DNA from: Nepenthes gracilis
Taxonomy: Eukaryota; Streptophyta; Magnoliopsida; Caryophyllales; Nepenthaceae
NCBI GenBank assembly: GCA_033239525.1
Contig: BSYO01000025.1
Coordinates: forward strand, 1,708,001-1,772,000
DNA: 64,000 bases
Direction of reading: 5' to 3'
The position numbers and the translations under genes were made by a program. Shown piece after piece: positions 22,801-33,903 of this stretch; positions within the stretch are counted from its first letter, which is position 1; the number at the start of each line of letters is the position of its first letter. Under the pieces are notes generated by a model. That model made no database searches. It had not been told where the DNA came from and was given only the letters and a program-made list of their open reading frames with translations.

Positions 22801-22970
22801 GAATATCGAAAAGATAAATAATTGTGCTTCATTGGGATAACAGTTTGTGCTTTGATTTCAACTTGATGAGTACGGCACTGCACCGGTTGGCCCACAACCC
22901 AATCCATAGAAGGAATAAAAGTTCAAATAACGATTGCCTATCAGAAAACCCTACGAATCCAAGAAGCAAC
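19871..22970 (+). repeat. Duplicated about 140-bp sequence, one copy split by a solo LTR
   Basis: One copy runs 19871-19936 and resumes at 22686-22755. The second is uninterrupted at 22829-22970. Shared words include AGTTTGTGCTTTGATTTCAA, CTTGATG and ATAGAAGGAA/ATAGGAGGAA. The match across the break confirms the boundaries of the inserted LTR. The repeat itself is not identified. Confidence 0.75.
19937..22685 (-). mobile_element. Long solo LTR (2.75 kb), Ty3/gypsy-like, minus orientation
   Basis: It is bounded by a perfect 5-bp duplication GGCCC (19932-19936 and 22686-22690). On the minus strand it starts TATAAGGTC (probably decayed TG) and ends GGACATTACA. A TATAAATA box (minus) at 22398-22391 is followed by a purine-rich leader. 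The GC-rich segment 22400-22560, with GCTCGAG words, lies on the upstream (U3) side. No coding sequence or second LTR is seen. Confidence 0.75.
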
Positions 22971-23089
22971 ATGCGTGGTGGTTGACCTAAGATGCACGAC
23001 CCAAAATTGTCTAACAATAAATGGATATTAATATATAATCAATGGATTGTTACTGGCAGTTATTACTCCAAATCAACGATCGAAAATTG

Positions 23090-23700
23090 TGAGAGCCCAA
23101 CCAATAAATGTAGATAGTTGTTATAAGAGTAACACCCCTCATGATTATTGAGGTATTAAACATAAACGACAGTGATATGAGTAACGTCCCCCATAACTAT
23201 AGAGGTGTAATACCCGTGAGTCTACCAACTGACACCCACACTATAAATGTGCCCTCTCCACCACGGGAGAATGGAGGATGTTTAAAAGAGAGAACATTCA
23301 CCAATTAAGGAAAGCCATTCTAACTAATGAGCGCAATTCTTTCATAGCCACTCTCTCAGCAAGTGCAACACTTTAAAACCGCTCACTTCAACCGAGCGCA
23401 CCCAATGGAGCACAATCCTCTATCAAACACTCAATCATTAAACACTTACATTCAACGCTTCTTCTCCTTCCTATCTTTCCCGACCAATTGAAAAGTTTAC
23501 TGATTTGAGTACCAAAAAATATATTAAGAAGTAAACTCTATATTCCTCTTACCTCTTATTCAATTGTTATAGTATGCATTATTTAGGTTCAGAGTAATGA
23601 AAATTGGACCTATTTCTAATTGGACCTCTGAGTAAGGCAATTTCCTAATTCTTTCAATAATCCGGATCTAAAGATGCATCATAACCAATCTTCAATATGT
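23090..23700 (+). mobile_element. Degenerate LTR fragment, Tat-like
   Basis: CACTATAAATGTGCCC (23239-23254) looks like an LTR TATA region. About 260 bp downstream, CTGATTTGAGTACCAAAA resembles the TTGATTTGAGCGTCGGAA segment of element 2's LTR (51657-51674). The ends could not be fixed. Confidence 0.45.
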
Positions 23701-25026
23701 CTTTTAATCAATCGATTTAGTTTTCTATTTCACATCCTTTTTGTACCAGTTTCAAAATTTTCACTTATGTAGTGGTGTATGAGACTCATTTACTATAAGG
23801 ATTTCACCAATAGTGTATAAGACATTGTTATCATGATAGCAATACACAAAGTTATTAGCTCAATTTTTTCAAATTTTGTCTTGTTTGCAAAAAAGAGCGA
23901 TAGATTGATCCAAGATAATTATATTTTATGCCCAACAATGATTGAGTTTTTAATTAAGCTTATCACCTTTCACTTTCAATCTCAAGGAGACTCAAACGTT
24001 ATAATGATTAGGAAGAACGTGAGGGACACGGTTAGCCCACTAATTGGTTGAGCTTAGAAATGAATATTAGAATTTAATTTGTTAATTTAACATCTAAATT
24101 GTTGCTAAATTCAATTAATTGTTACTAAATTTAATTAAACTATCTCCCTTCTCTTTGATATTTTGAGTCGGCTTGATCTCAAGCTACCACAATGACTTTA
24201 AGAAAATTCTTGCTCAAATATAGGTTTACAATATAATTATTTATTTATTTCTGACCTGCTACTCATTTTATTTGAAGGCAAATTATTCTTAATTTAGTCT
24301 AATTCTCAATTAATGATAATAGTAGTAATAATAATGAATATTTAGTCTCATTAAATGAAATCGGCTAAACCCAATAACAAATGCACAGGCCATATTACAG
24401 AATGATTGTAGGGTTAAGACTCATATTGAAAAGAAAATCGTAAAAGCCTTTGTATTTTTTCTATGTCGACACGATATTATTTACATTAACACTAGAAATT
24501 AAAAAATAAATAAATAACATTAAATTATTATCTTTTATCCAAAGGCATCCTTATGATAAATGCCAATCTTAGCACGCCATTAAAGCCACCACTAAAGCCA
24601 TGAATGAATAACCTAGAATATTTGAGGCAATTCATTGGTATTTAGTAATTGATTGGCAATGTATATTCACTAGTGAATAATAGAATATAAATGCTATATT
24701 TTTTATAGCTTTATTGATTATTATTTTGGGAACAGATTTCTAAAATGTAAAAAATTATCATAACATATCTGATTTAAATATCAAGTTAATTTATAATATA
24801 AAATATAAAATTAAATATCATAACGTACTTGAATTAATACCAGTTTTTGTCTGACAAAATTCAAAATTTATTTCTCTTATTGCACCATTCTTCATCAACC
24901 TTTTTGAGGGTTTCTAAATCAAAACATTTATAAAGAAGTAATTTGAAATTTCATACCTCCCTTACATACACAATTATAATCAATTACTTTATTATTTATC
25001 AAATAAGAAAATGACTGACTTTTAAT
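23701..25026. other. AT-rich intergenic DNA
   Basis: No gene is recognised. The stretch 24026-24076 closely matches 31313-31371 inside element 1 (see findings). Confidence 0.5.
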
Positions 25027-25031
25027 AATAG

Positions 25032-25692
25032 TGATGGGTCGAGAAACACAGTCCCAAAATCAGAGCAGCCCAAGAAGTCGTGGCCCAAAAGGCCCATGAA
25101 TTTCAGACCCGACTTGCTTGGCCGCCGGACTTGAGACCCCTTTAAGAGGGGCCACCAGAAAGACCAAAATAAAAATCAAAACATGCGCATGCTTGAAGGC
25201 CAGATATCAGCAGTGTCCTGTCACTGCCCCATCCGATCGCATCAGGTGGTGGCGATGGTGGATTTAACATGCCGGCGCCACGTGTCGCCTTTCCCTGCAT
25301 CACGTTCTCTATAAATACCCAACTCCAAAGGTGAAGAAGGACCTTTTTTGGCTTCCAGACCTCGTAAAACTCTACCAAAATCCCCAAGAGAAGAGAGAAA
25401 GGAGAAAGTGATATTTCTTGAGTTGTAAACACCCCCGAGGACTCTAAGTTTCCTGTGCTTCCACCGTTGTATTTCTCTTCTTCATAGTGAGATTTCTGAC
25501 CGCACGTCCACCACCGGTTTTTCACCCTTCGCCATATGAGGATTTTCCACGTAAATTGAAGTGTTCATCCCCTGCCCCCGTGCTTTTCTATTCACTCCCG
25601 TTCACTTTGTGTTGCTCCAACTCTTCCGTCCGCGTACCTAGAGATCCGCTCGCATTCGACCTCTCGCGCGGTCAGAGTTAACAGACGAAACA
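25032..25692 (+). repeat. 5' LTR of element 1
   Basis: It starts TGATGGGTC and ends GACGAAACA. A TATAAATA box lies at 25310-25317. It is very close to the 3' copy in the last 300 bp but carries numerous one- to ten-base gaps relative to it. Confidence 0.9.
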
Positions 25693-25757
25693 TAAAAAGC
25701 TCAAAAACTTTTCACATTTTCTACGAGTACCCAACAACCTAAGCTTCAAATCTTGCA

Positions 25758-26951
25758 ATGGTGAACAAGAGAAGGAAGTGGCCTCGCAGACGGAAACCCT
25801 GTGGCCGGGTTGAGAATCACCCCATCCCGGTGGTGAGGGGCTTGGCCGCCTGGTGGCTAGCATGGAGCCTTTGTGACCCTCTACTCCAAAATTCTAAGGC
25901 CTCACAAGCCGAGGCGCCGCAAGTCGAGAACGGAGGAGGCAGCGCCGCAAAGACCGCCTATCGGAGAGGGAACACAGAGAGACCCAAGGTGGCTTCAGCC
26001 AGCAGAGCGCCCACGAAGGGTCGAGGACCGCCTAGGTCCCTGATTCAAGGAGAAAGCCCCCGAGAGACGCCATTCGGAGGCTCAAGGGAACCACCGCGAC
26101 CGCGACGATCAAGAGGCGGTTCCCGAGATGTGCTTCCAAGAGAGCCCGCACGGTCTGCTGAGAGCCTTATGAGTTAAGGCACTACGAACGAAAGAATCTG
26201 CCCCACCTTGAGTGGAGGCCTCGAAAGAGGATAGAACCCGATGCTACGTGAAAGCGGCGGAGGAGGAGCTAACGCACTCCAATCTCCGTTTTCCACGGAG
26301 ATTAGGACAAGGAGAAATTCAAGATGCCCAACCGGAGTCAGACGAATTAAGCGGTGATCCCATGGATCACCTTAACCATTTATGGAGCACCCGAGCCTGT
26401 GGTTTGGACGAGACAACCATGTGCGGTGCTTCCCTCTAACTCGAAGGGGATGCACGGATGTGGTTCTATGGAATGCCCGGACTCCATCCGCGATTTTGGG
26501 AGACCCGGCGCATGTTGCCTCCAGTAGAAGAGTGGAGAAAGGGCACCTCACTCGTGTCAAACAAGGACCCAGGGAGGGCTTGAGAGGATTCCTGGCGCGG
26601 TTTACTGCAGAGGCCAGGCAGATCCCGAGGCTGACCGACGAGGTGAAGCTGAACGCTTTCCTCTCGGCCCTCGAAGGGGGTGCTTTCTTCAAGCACCTCA
26701 TACATAAAGGCCCGCAGACCTTTATAGAGGTTGAGGCCGTGGCCAGAGCTTACATAGTGGCCGAAGAGGCCAACTCGAGAGGGAAGCACCCTCGCAGAAG
26801 GCCTCGGAGGGAAAAGGAAACTGGGACTACCAAAAGGCGACAAAGAAGCACCATAAGGCCGAGCAAAGCTCTCGAAGAGAGAGCCAATCCACCTCACGCC
26901 ACCGAACGACTCCCGCACCAACGTCCTCATGCAAATCCGGGAGAAAATTAG
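25758..26951 (+). pseudogene. Element 1 gag remnant
   Basis: An ATG at 25758 opens a 139-residue Arg-rich N-terminal stretch. After frameshifts the Tat-type gag core follows: GDPMDHLN, then in the frame from 26382 SLWFGRDN, LRGFLARFTAEARQIPRLTD, VKLNAFLSALEGGAFFKHL and FIEVEAVARAYIVAEEA, ending in a basic tail. Several frame changes between 26180 and 26540 prevent one continuous protein. By family, gag packages the element RNA in virus-like particles in the cytoplasm. Confidence 0.8.
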
Positions 26952-27279
26952 GTCCAATGAAGAACCCGGGCGGTGGGGACCAATCAAGTATTGTGATCGG
27001 GGGTCATAGACCGAGAAGCTGCAGACTGCGCAGAGCGAGATTAAGGAGCTCATCCGGAGAGGACACCTCGGCGCTTCCTTGAGGCGGGAAGTCCTCGGGA
27101 CCCGAGGACGATGGAGACGCAGAGCCCCAGAATTGATCTGCGGGGTCGTGAATATGATCTCGGCCCATTTGGCCGGGAGATTTAATGGAAGTGAAGACGA
27201 TGTTATCTCGCTTGAGCGGTAGGGACCTAGATCATGTAACTTCTCCTCAGGCCCCCCGGGTTAACCGCACTTGCTTTTC

Positions 27280-28479
27280 AGAGATGGAGTAAATGACTAC
27301 TGAAGGATGAAACGAGTATTTGTTGATAATGGAAGGCAATTTTGTGTATCTTGATGCCTTCTTCAAATTATGGCTTAAGAAGAATCAAATGAAAGCGCCG
27401 GGAAGGGGAGGAAGGAAAGTATCATCGATTGGAGGTAACCCCGGGAACCTATCCAAGGACAAAGATCAAAAGTCCTCACCTTCCTCGTCATAGAAGCCTA
27501 CAACGCGATACTCGAAACGGCCTTGCTTGGCGCAACGCAAGAACCTCCATTCCACATCTTAAGATGAAGTTCCCTACCCCGTGTGGGGTAGGAGAGGTTC
27601 TCGGAGACCTTAACCGGACGGATGTGTTACCGGCCCAAACCGAGCAAGTAACACTTCCCTGCCCATGGAAGACCTCGACCTCGGGGACGAGGCAACACCG
27701 CAACACGCTCTGCTGGGGAGCCTATAGTCCGATGAATGATCAAGAGATAAATAATTGCTCTCGGAGGCTTCCAACTCGTCGGTTTTGGGAAAACTCGGAC
27801 GTGTTCGTTTGACATGCCCGGATCTCACCGAGGTCATCTCCAAATTAAGGATCGATTTCATAAGCCTTGAACGAGAAGCGGAGAAACTATTCCACGGAGA
27901 AGTTGGTGGCTATCCGCGAGGAAGTCAAGAAACTCCCGGACGCTCGGATTCCCGAGAAGTCCATCTTGATTTGGTTGGCCAACGCGTGGTCATGGTGAAA
28001 AAGAGCAATGGGAAGTGGAGAATGTGCGTGGAATAACAAGGTGTGCCCCAAAGACAGCTTCCCAATAGGATCGACCACCTTGTGGACTCAACGTCCGCCA
28101 TGAACTCTTAAGCTTCATGGATGCGTACTGGGTACAACCAGATCAAAATGAGCCCCAGGGACGAGGAGCAACACGGACCAAGGGACGTCTTGTTATAAGG
28201 TAATGCCCTTTGGTCTCAAGAAGAACGCAGAGCAACTTATCGCCGGCTCGTGAATAAGATGTTGATGACCGAGATGGGTAGAAACGTGGAGGTATACGTT
28301 GCGACATGCTCACAAGAGCCGGATGAGGCGATCACGTGAAGGATCGAGACCTTCCATGTGCAGCCCATGGGATGAAGCTTAAGTGCACGTTCGGTGTTTC
28401 CTCCGGAAAATTCTTGGGCTATATCGTGTCACACCGAGGAATTGAGGCAAACCCAGAAAAGATCTAAGCAATCCTGAAC
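27280..28479 (+). pseudogene. Element 1 protease and reverse transcriptase remnant
   Basis: A protease-like VDNG stretch lies near 27330, where the usual DNGSS is altered, followed by relics of the Tat protease-RT linker. RT pieces in changing frames include VMVKKSNGKWRMCVE (27990-28034), then segments matching the Tat RT palm around 28080-28210 and FGVSSGKFLGYIVSHRGIEA (about 28390-28449). The catalytic YVDD motif near 28295 is broken by an indel. At least five frame changes occur in 1.2 kb. Confidence 0.75.
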
Positions 28480-29580
28480 ATGCGGTGTCCACAAACGGTG
28501 AAGGAGGTACAGCAGCTTACTGGGCGAGTGGCCTCTCTCTCCCGTTTCCTAGCAAAATCGGCCGAGAAGCACCTGCCGTTCTTCAAAGCGCTAAGAGGAA
28601 CAAAATCCCGAGATTTTCGGTGGGATGATGACTGCGAAGAGGCGTTCCAAGGACTCAAGAGTTACCTCTCAAGTCCGCCCCTATTAGCTTCTCCTCAGCA
28701 GGGCGAAGAGCTATACTTGTACCTCTCCGTATCCGACGCAGCACTAAGCTCGGTGTTGGTACGAGAGCAGCATGGTAAGCAGCAGCCCGTGTACTACGTC
28801 AGCAAGACTCTCATGGGCGCCAAGACCAGATATCCCCTGACGGAGAAGGTGGCCTTGGCATTAGTCTGTTCCGCGAGGAAACTCAGGCCATACTTCCAGG
28901 CGCACAAGGTAATAGTCCTAACCGATCAACCTTTGAGAGCTGTTTTGCAGAAACCCGAGATCTCCGGCCGACTGATCAAGTGGGCCATCGAGTTGGGGGA
29001 GTTTGACATTGAGTTCCGTCCGAGACCAGCCTTAAAGGGACAGGCGCTCGTGGACTTTCTCGTCGAGACAACAGCACCGCCCACTTGTGACGAGGACCGG
29101 ACTACCACGGACGAGTTCAACAGAACCTCCGCATGGACCTTGCACGTGGACGGCTCCTCCATGAAGGACGGGCCATGGAGGCGTGGATGTTACGCACACC
29201 GAGGAAATGGAGATAAAGTACTGCTGACGCCGGGATTCCCGGCCACAAACAACGTCGGAGTACGAGGCCTGGGCCGGGAACTCCGACTCGCCAAGGAATG
29301 CTTTAAGAGCTCATCATCTGGCGGCCGATTCCGAGTTGGTCATCAAAGGTTCGCGGGAGACGTCCACAACGGCGGCAGCTGTCCAAGTACCTTTCAAAGG
29401 TCAAGGACATGATCGTGGGATTCAAGACGACCGAGTTCATCCACATCCTGCGGGAGGAAAACGCCAAAGCCGACACGCTCGCTCGGGCCGCGGCCTCCGG
29501 AGATCCTAAACAGTATGCCAGGGGGATGCAAGAGATCCTGGGCAGATCCAGCATTGAAGAGCCCAAGCGGGAGGTGATGT
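28480..29580 (+). pseudogene. Element 1 RNase H and second RNase H-like domain
   Basis: An open frame of 310 residues (28480-29412) holds the RNase H region that follows RT (FFKALRGTKSRDFRWDDDCE, YLYLSVSDAALSSVLVREQH, PVYYVSKTL, VIVLTDQPLRAVLQ). It then holds the second RNase H-like domain characteristic of Tat elements (WTLHVDGSSMKDGP, RLAKECFK). A frameshift near 29160-29230 disturbs the second domain, and its remaining part runs on in another frame to about 29580 (ENAKADTLARAA). RNase H degrades RNA in the RNA-DNA hybrid during reverse transcription. Confidence 0.85.
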
Positions 29581-30620
29581 AGGTTGCGGACGGAAGCACC
29601 TGGATGACTCCCTACCTGAAGTTTCTGTCTGATGGCTCGTTGCCCGAGAACCCAAACGAGGCCAAGAAGATAAAGAAGACAGCGGGTTGGTACACGATCG
29701 TAGACGGCCGGCTGTATCGAAGGGGCTTCTCGGCCCCCTACTTGAGGTGTCTTACTCCAGAAGAAGCCGAATACGCCCTGCAGGAGGTGCATCTCGGAAT
29801 ATGCGGATCCCATGTTGGGGGAAAGAATCTAGCCTTTAAGCTCATGAGGCAGGGATACTACTGGCCGACTATGAAATATGACGCCATGGATTTCGTACGC
29901 AAATGTGAGAGTTGTCAACTCCACGGTAACAAGAGCCATCGCCCCCACACAGAACTCCGGGCGCTACAATCCCCATGGCCGTTTGCCCAATGGGGGCTCG
30001 ACATCCTCGGGCCGTTTCCTCTCGCCCCTGAACAAAGGAAGTTCCTGATCGTGGGAATTGACTACTTCACCAAATGGGTGGAAGCGGTGCCACTGGCCAG
30101 AATAACAGAGCAAAACACAACGGAGTTCCTCCGGCGAGAACATCGTGTGCGATTGGAGAGTGCCCGAGTGCACGGGACGCGATCGACAACGGGACACGCT
30201 TCACCGGAAAGCGGTTCACTAAGCATCGCGCAAGCCCGAGGATCAACCAGGTGCACACATCGGTGGCGTTAACGGGCAGTGGAAGTGACAAATCGCACGA
30301 TCTTACATAAAACCAGGCTGGAATTGTCTGAGAGGGCTCGTGGGTACATGAATTGCCCTCGGTCCTGCAGTGCGGGTCGATACGCCGCGGGAGCCACAAG
30401 AGAGACCCCTTTCAACCTTTGCTACGGGGTCGAAGCTGTCATCCCAATAGAAGTATGCCTTACCAGTCCTCGGGTTGGATGCTTCAAATAACGGATTGTA
30501 CCAAAGGCTCGAGAAAGCCTCGATGCCCTCGAGGAGGTCCGCGATTTAGCAAGACTTAGGGTGGCGACTTACCAACAACGGGTGGCCCGTTATTACAACA
30601 AGATGGTGAAGGCGCGACTG
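29581..30620 (+). pseudogene. Element 1 integrase remnant
   Basis: The zinc-binding HHCC part is intact in the frame starting at 29604 (EVHLGICGSHVGGKN, KCESCQLHGNKSH). The catalytic core starts with WGLDILGPFPL and FLIVGIDYFTKWVEAVPLA. A frameshift near 30136 then scrambles the region holding the second Asp and the Glu. C-terminal pieces reappear at 30396-30470 (ETPFNLCYGVEAVIPIEV). It would insert the DNA copy into the genome; this copy is broken. Confidence 0.85.
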
Positions 30621-30819
30621 CTCGAGGTCGGGATCTCGTACTAAGAAGCGTGGAAGCCACGGGAAAAATAGCAGGAAGAAACAAGCTCTCACCCAGGTGG
30701 GAAGGGCCGTTTTAGTCTCGGCTATCCTTCGAGGAGGAGCTTACAAGCCTACGTACCCAAGATTTGGTTTTGCTCACCTAAGGAAGTTTTCTCCGACAAA
30801 CAAAACTCATGTGGACCGA

Positions 30820-31075
30820 GCGGTGCAGGCCGGGCCCTTGAGGTCATTACAAAAACTGTTTGTGACCGAGCAGGCCGGCCCTTGAGGTCATTATAATTGC
30901 GGTCCTGCAGGCCGGGCCCTTGAGGATAAGAATTGTGATATTTTAGGCGGGCCCTTGAGGTCATTACAAATTGACCGAGCGAAGGCCCCGCAGGCGGGCC
31001 CTCGAGGTCGAATAACAAAAAAAAAAACTTTTTGATTAGCGGTCCCAGAGGCCGCCCTTGAGGTTGTAACAAAAC
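30820..31075 (+). repeat. Degenerate minisatellite in element 1
   Basis: About six copies of a 40-50 bp unit are built around GCAGGC(C)GGGCCCTTGAGGTC followed by ATTACAAA and GACCGAGC. They are separated by variable gaps and lie between integrase and the antisense ORF. Confidence 0.85.
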
Positions 31076-31325
31076 TTGAACGAAACGAAAAGAAGAAAAG
31101 AGAAAGAGGCACTCGTGATAAAGTCAAGGATTTCTTTTATTCCACAAAATACAATACAAGAATACAAAAGAAAAACAAAGTCTAGCCCTCGCGGGCCCTG
31201 GGAGGCGGGACGGCTCGGATAACTCTCCCAGAGATGAATCGAAGTTAGGAAGGACTCGGCACAAAGATTCGGGAAATGGCCTCGTCCCAAGACCAAACAC
31301 ATCCTAAGGGCACACGGTTAGCCCA

Positions 31326-33555
31326 CTAATTGGTTCCAAGCTTAGAAATGGGAATACCCGCATCAGAATTTAGATGGATGCCATCCCAACTTGGAATTGT
31401 TGCAGAGCCATAAATTTGCACCGAGGTCCTTTGCGTCTCCTCCAGCTGAAGGATTCGTCCCGTCAGAAAACCATGTCGGACCTCTGAGAGCCTAAGGGCT
31501 TCCTCGGATGAAGCAAGCGTCGTACGAAGCCGCTGGGTCTCTTCTTGGACGGCCTTTAGGGACTCCGCCTCCCTTCGAGACCGAGCGATTTCGCCCACCA
31601 GCCAGCTAAGGCCACCAAGCAGATCCTGGAGCTGCAAAGAGAATCAAGGACGCTTAAGTACAGTTAGCAGAAGTGGAGACAAAGAATAAGGCAGCGAAAT
31701 ACCTGAGAGATGACAGGGTCCTCAGTAGGGGCGATCTCCTCTGGGACCTCGGGCGCGAGTGGGCACTCCGTAGGCACCGCAGGGACATCAAGAATGGCCT
31801 CAGAAGGACCCTCAGGGGTGGGGGGCTCCGCTACCTCCGGGACGTCAGCAACGACTGGGACCTCTAAGGTCGCGGCTATTCTCCCCAGCAGAGAACATCA
31901 AGCCTCCGCCCCGTGAGGCTCTGACCTCCTCCAAGGCACCAAAGGCCGCAAGATCATCGAAGGATGTCCCGCGAGGATGGCAGAGGCCTCGGGGACGGAC
32001 ACCGACACGAGAAGGAGATCTGCGGCGACCTCGGGCTTATGGGGTCATTAGATGGATGCCATCCCTAACTTGGACTCCGGCACAGAGCCATCTAATTTGC
32101 ACCGAGGTCCTTTGCGTCTCCTCAGTGAAGGATTCGTCCGTCGAGAAAACCATGTCGGACCTCCGAGAGCCTAAGGGCTTCCTCAGATGAAGCAAGCGCC
32201 GCCCGTCTGCTTCGCCTGGTTCTCTTCTTGGATGGCCTTTAGGGACTCCGCCTCCCTTCGAGAATAAGGCCAAAGTCGGAGCCGCAAAGAGAATCAAGGA
32301 CGCTAAGTACAAGCGAAGTGGAGACAAAGAATGAAAAATACCCGAGAGATGACGGGGGTCCTCGGCAGGGGCGATCTCTCTCCGGGACCTCCGGCGCGAG
32401 TGGGCACTCCGCAGGGACATCAAGAATGGCCTCGAAGGACCCTCGGGGGGTGGGGGCTCCGCTACCTCCGGGATGAAAAAGCCGGGACCTCTAAGGCCGC
32501 GCCTTTGCCTCCCGCCGCCAAGAAGGTCAAAGATCTCCCCAGCAGTAACATCAACAGCAGCCTCCGCCTCATGAGGCTCTATGACCTCCTCCAAGGCACC
32601 AAAGGCCGCAGGATCATCAGAAGGATGTCCCGCAAGGATGGCAGAGGCCTCAGGACGGACCTCGACACTGTAAGGAGATGGAGATCTTTGCGCGACCTCG
32701 GAGCTCCCGATCGTCGGACCAAGTCAGCAGCCTTCCTGACCATAGGGGCGATAACGCAGTTATCCTCTGAGGAAGACTCACCAGCGGCTCTCGGCGGATC
32801 CCCAGAGACCTCAATCCGCGGGCTCTTGGAAGGCCGCTCGGAGGGATCCTGAATCACAAGAGGGCCCTCTCTTTTCCTCAGCTTCTTCTTCTTCTTCTTC
32901 TTTTTCGAAGCGGCAATGGCAGAATCACCAGACGGCACCATCCACTTGGCTTTCGCCAGCTTTTCGGGGGACAGCCAGATATTCTTCTTAGCGCCCCATT
33001 GAGAGCACCAAATTCGTGACCTCCCGGCAATAACTTCGGAGCCGTACGCTAGCGACGTTTCCCCACACGGAGGAAATCGTCGGCCACCTTGAGGAAGAAA
33101 ACCCGTCCTTCCGCTTTTGGTGGAATCCGGGTTCCCACCACTCATCTGAACCCGGGGGGGGGGTCATGGCGATCCACTCAAGAGTCCGATTAAAGCGAAA
33201 CATGATCTTCACCATGACCGCCTCGAGGGTTTTTTGACAGACAAGCGAAGACGCACAAAGAGATCAAATACCTGATGGCATTGGGCTGAAGCTTCGCGAA
33301 CGGGACAGCCAACTCCTTCATCAGGCGGTGGAGCTCAGCAGGAACAGGGAAACGAAGTCCACCTTTGAGGTGAACTTCGTATACGGTAATGTAACCAACC
33401 GGCGGGCTGTTCGCCCTCTCAGCGGCACCTGGAACTGCTATCGAATCCGACGTCGGAATGCTATACTTCGCCCTAATCTGCTCGAGATCTTGCGAAGTGA
33501 GTGAAGAGGCAATCTCTTTAACACCAGGAGCCATGGCGGCGAGTAAGGAAAGCAA
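31326..33555 (-). pseudogene. Element 1 antisense ORF (putative gypsy-type transposon protein), broken
   Basis: On the minus strand, opposite gag-pol, 33555-33190 encodes a segment typical of the plant 'putative gypsy type transposon' family (PF04195): SSLTSQDLEQIRAKYSIP, VYEVHLKGGLRFPVPAELHR and RYLISLCVFACL. It continues in other frames with IMFRFNRTLEWIAM (about 33200), a Lys-rich run (SKKKKKKKKLRKREG, about 32880) and a coiled-coil-like tail (31637-31326, ETQRLRTTLASSEEALRLSE) that is duplicated. Its function is unknown; antisense ORFs of this kind are known in Tat elements. A TTTAAA motif at about 33636-33641 lies roughly 80-100 bp upstream of the first ATGs. Confidence 0.75.
31371..32704. 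repeat. Tandem duplication (two units of about 660 bp) in element 1
   Basis: 31371-32038 and 32049-32704 align along their length. Both begin TAGATGGATGCCATCCC, both carry ACCGAGGTCCTTTGCGTCTC and CCAAGGCACCAAAGGCCGCA, and the offset is 660-678 bp. The units differ mostly by short gaps. Confidence 0.9.
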
Positions 33556-33903
33556 AAACGTCGTGAAGGTTTTCGAAGGAAACTAAGGGAAGAAAGAAGA
33601 AGACGCGAAGAATAATGAGGATACGACGAAGCGTTTAAAGAGATTTTTTGAAAAGGTGAAGAGGCGTCCTCATCATGACCGTTCCACGTGTCAACTCCCC
33701 ATACGTAGTAGGCAAGCGTAGGCCTTAGGGTTTCCTGAGGCGATGTCACATCAAGCGTCCATCGCATTCAATGCCCGTGGGGAGAGAAACGGCGGCGAAA
33801 GATAGGTCTCGTGATTAATCATAAAGGCGAAAACCACGGTCCGCGGCAGCAAGAAGATGCAAGGCATGTCAAACGGCTGAATCCTCGAACCGCTTGACAT
33901 TCG

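Noticed and set aside
25142..25525. 127-codon frame on the minus strand, with a similar one at 34484-34197
   Set aside because: Both lie inside the LTRs of element 1 and are antisense LTR sequence, not genes.
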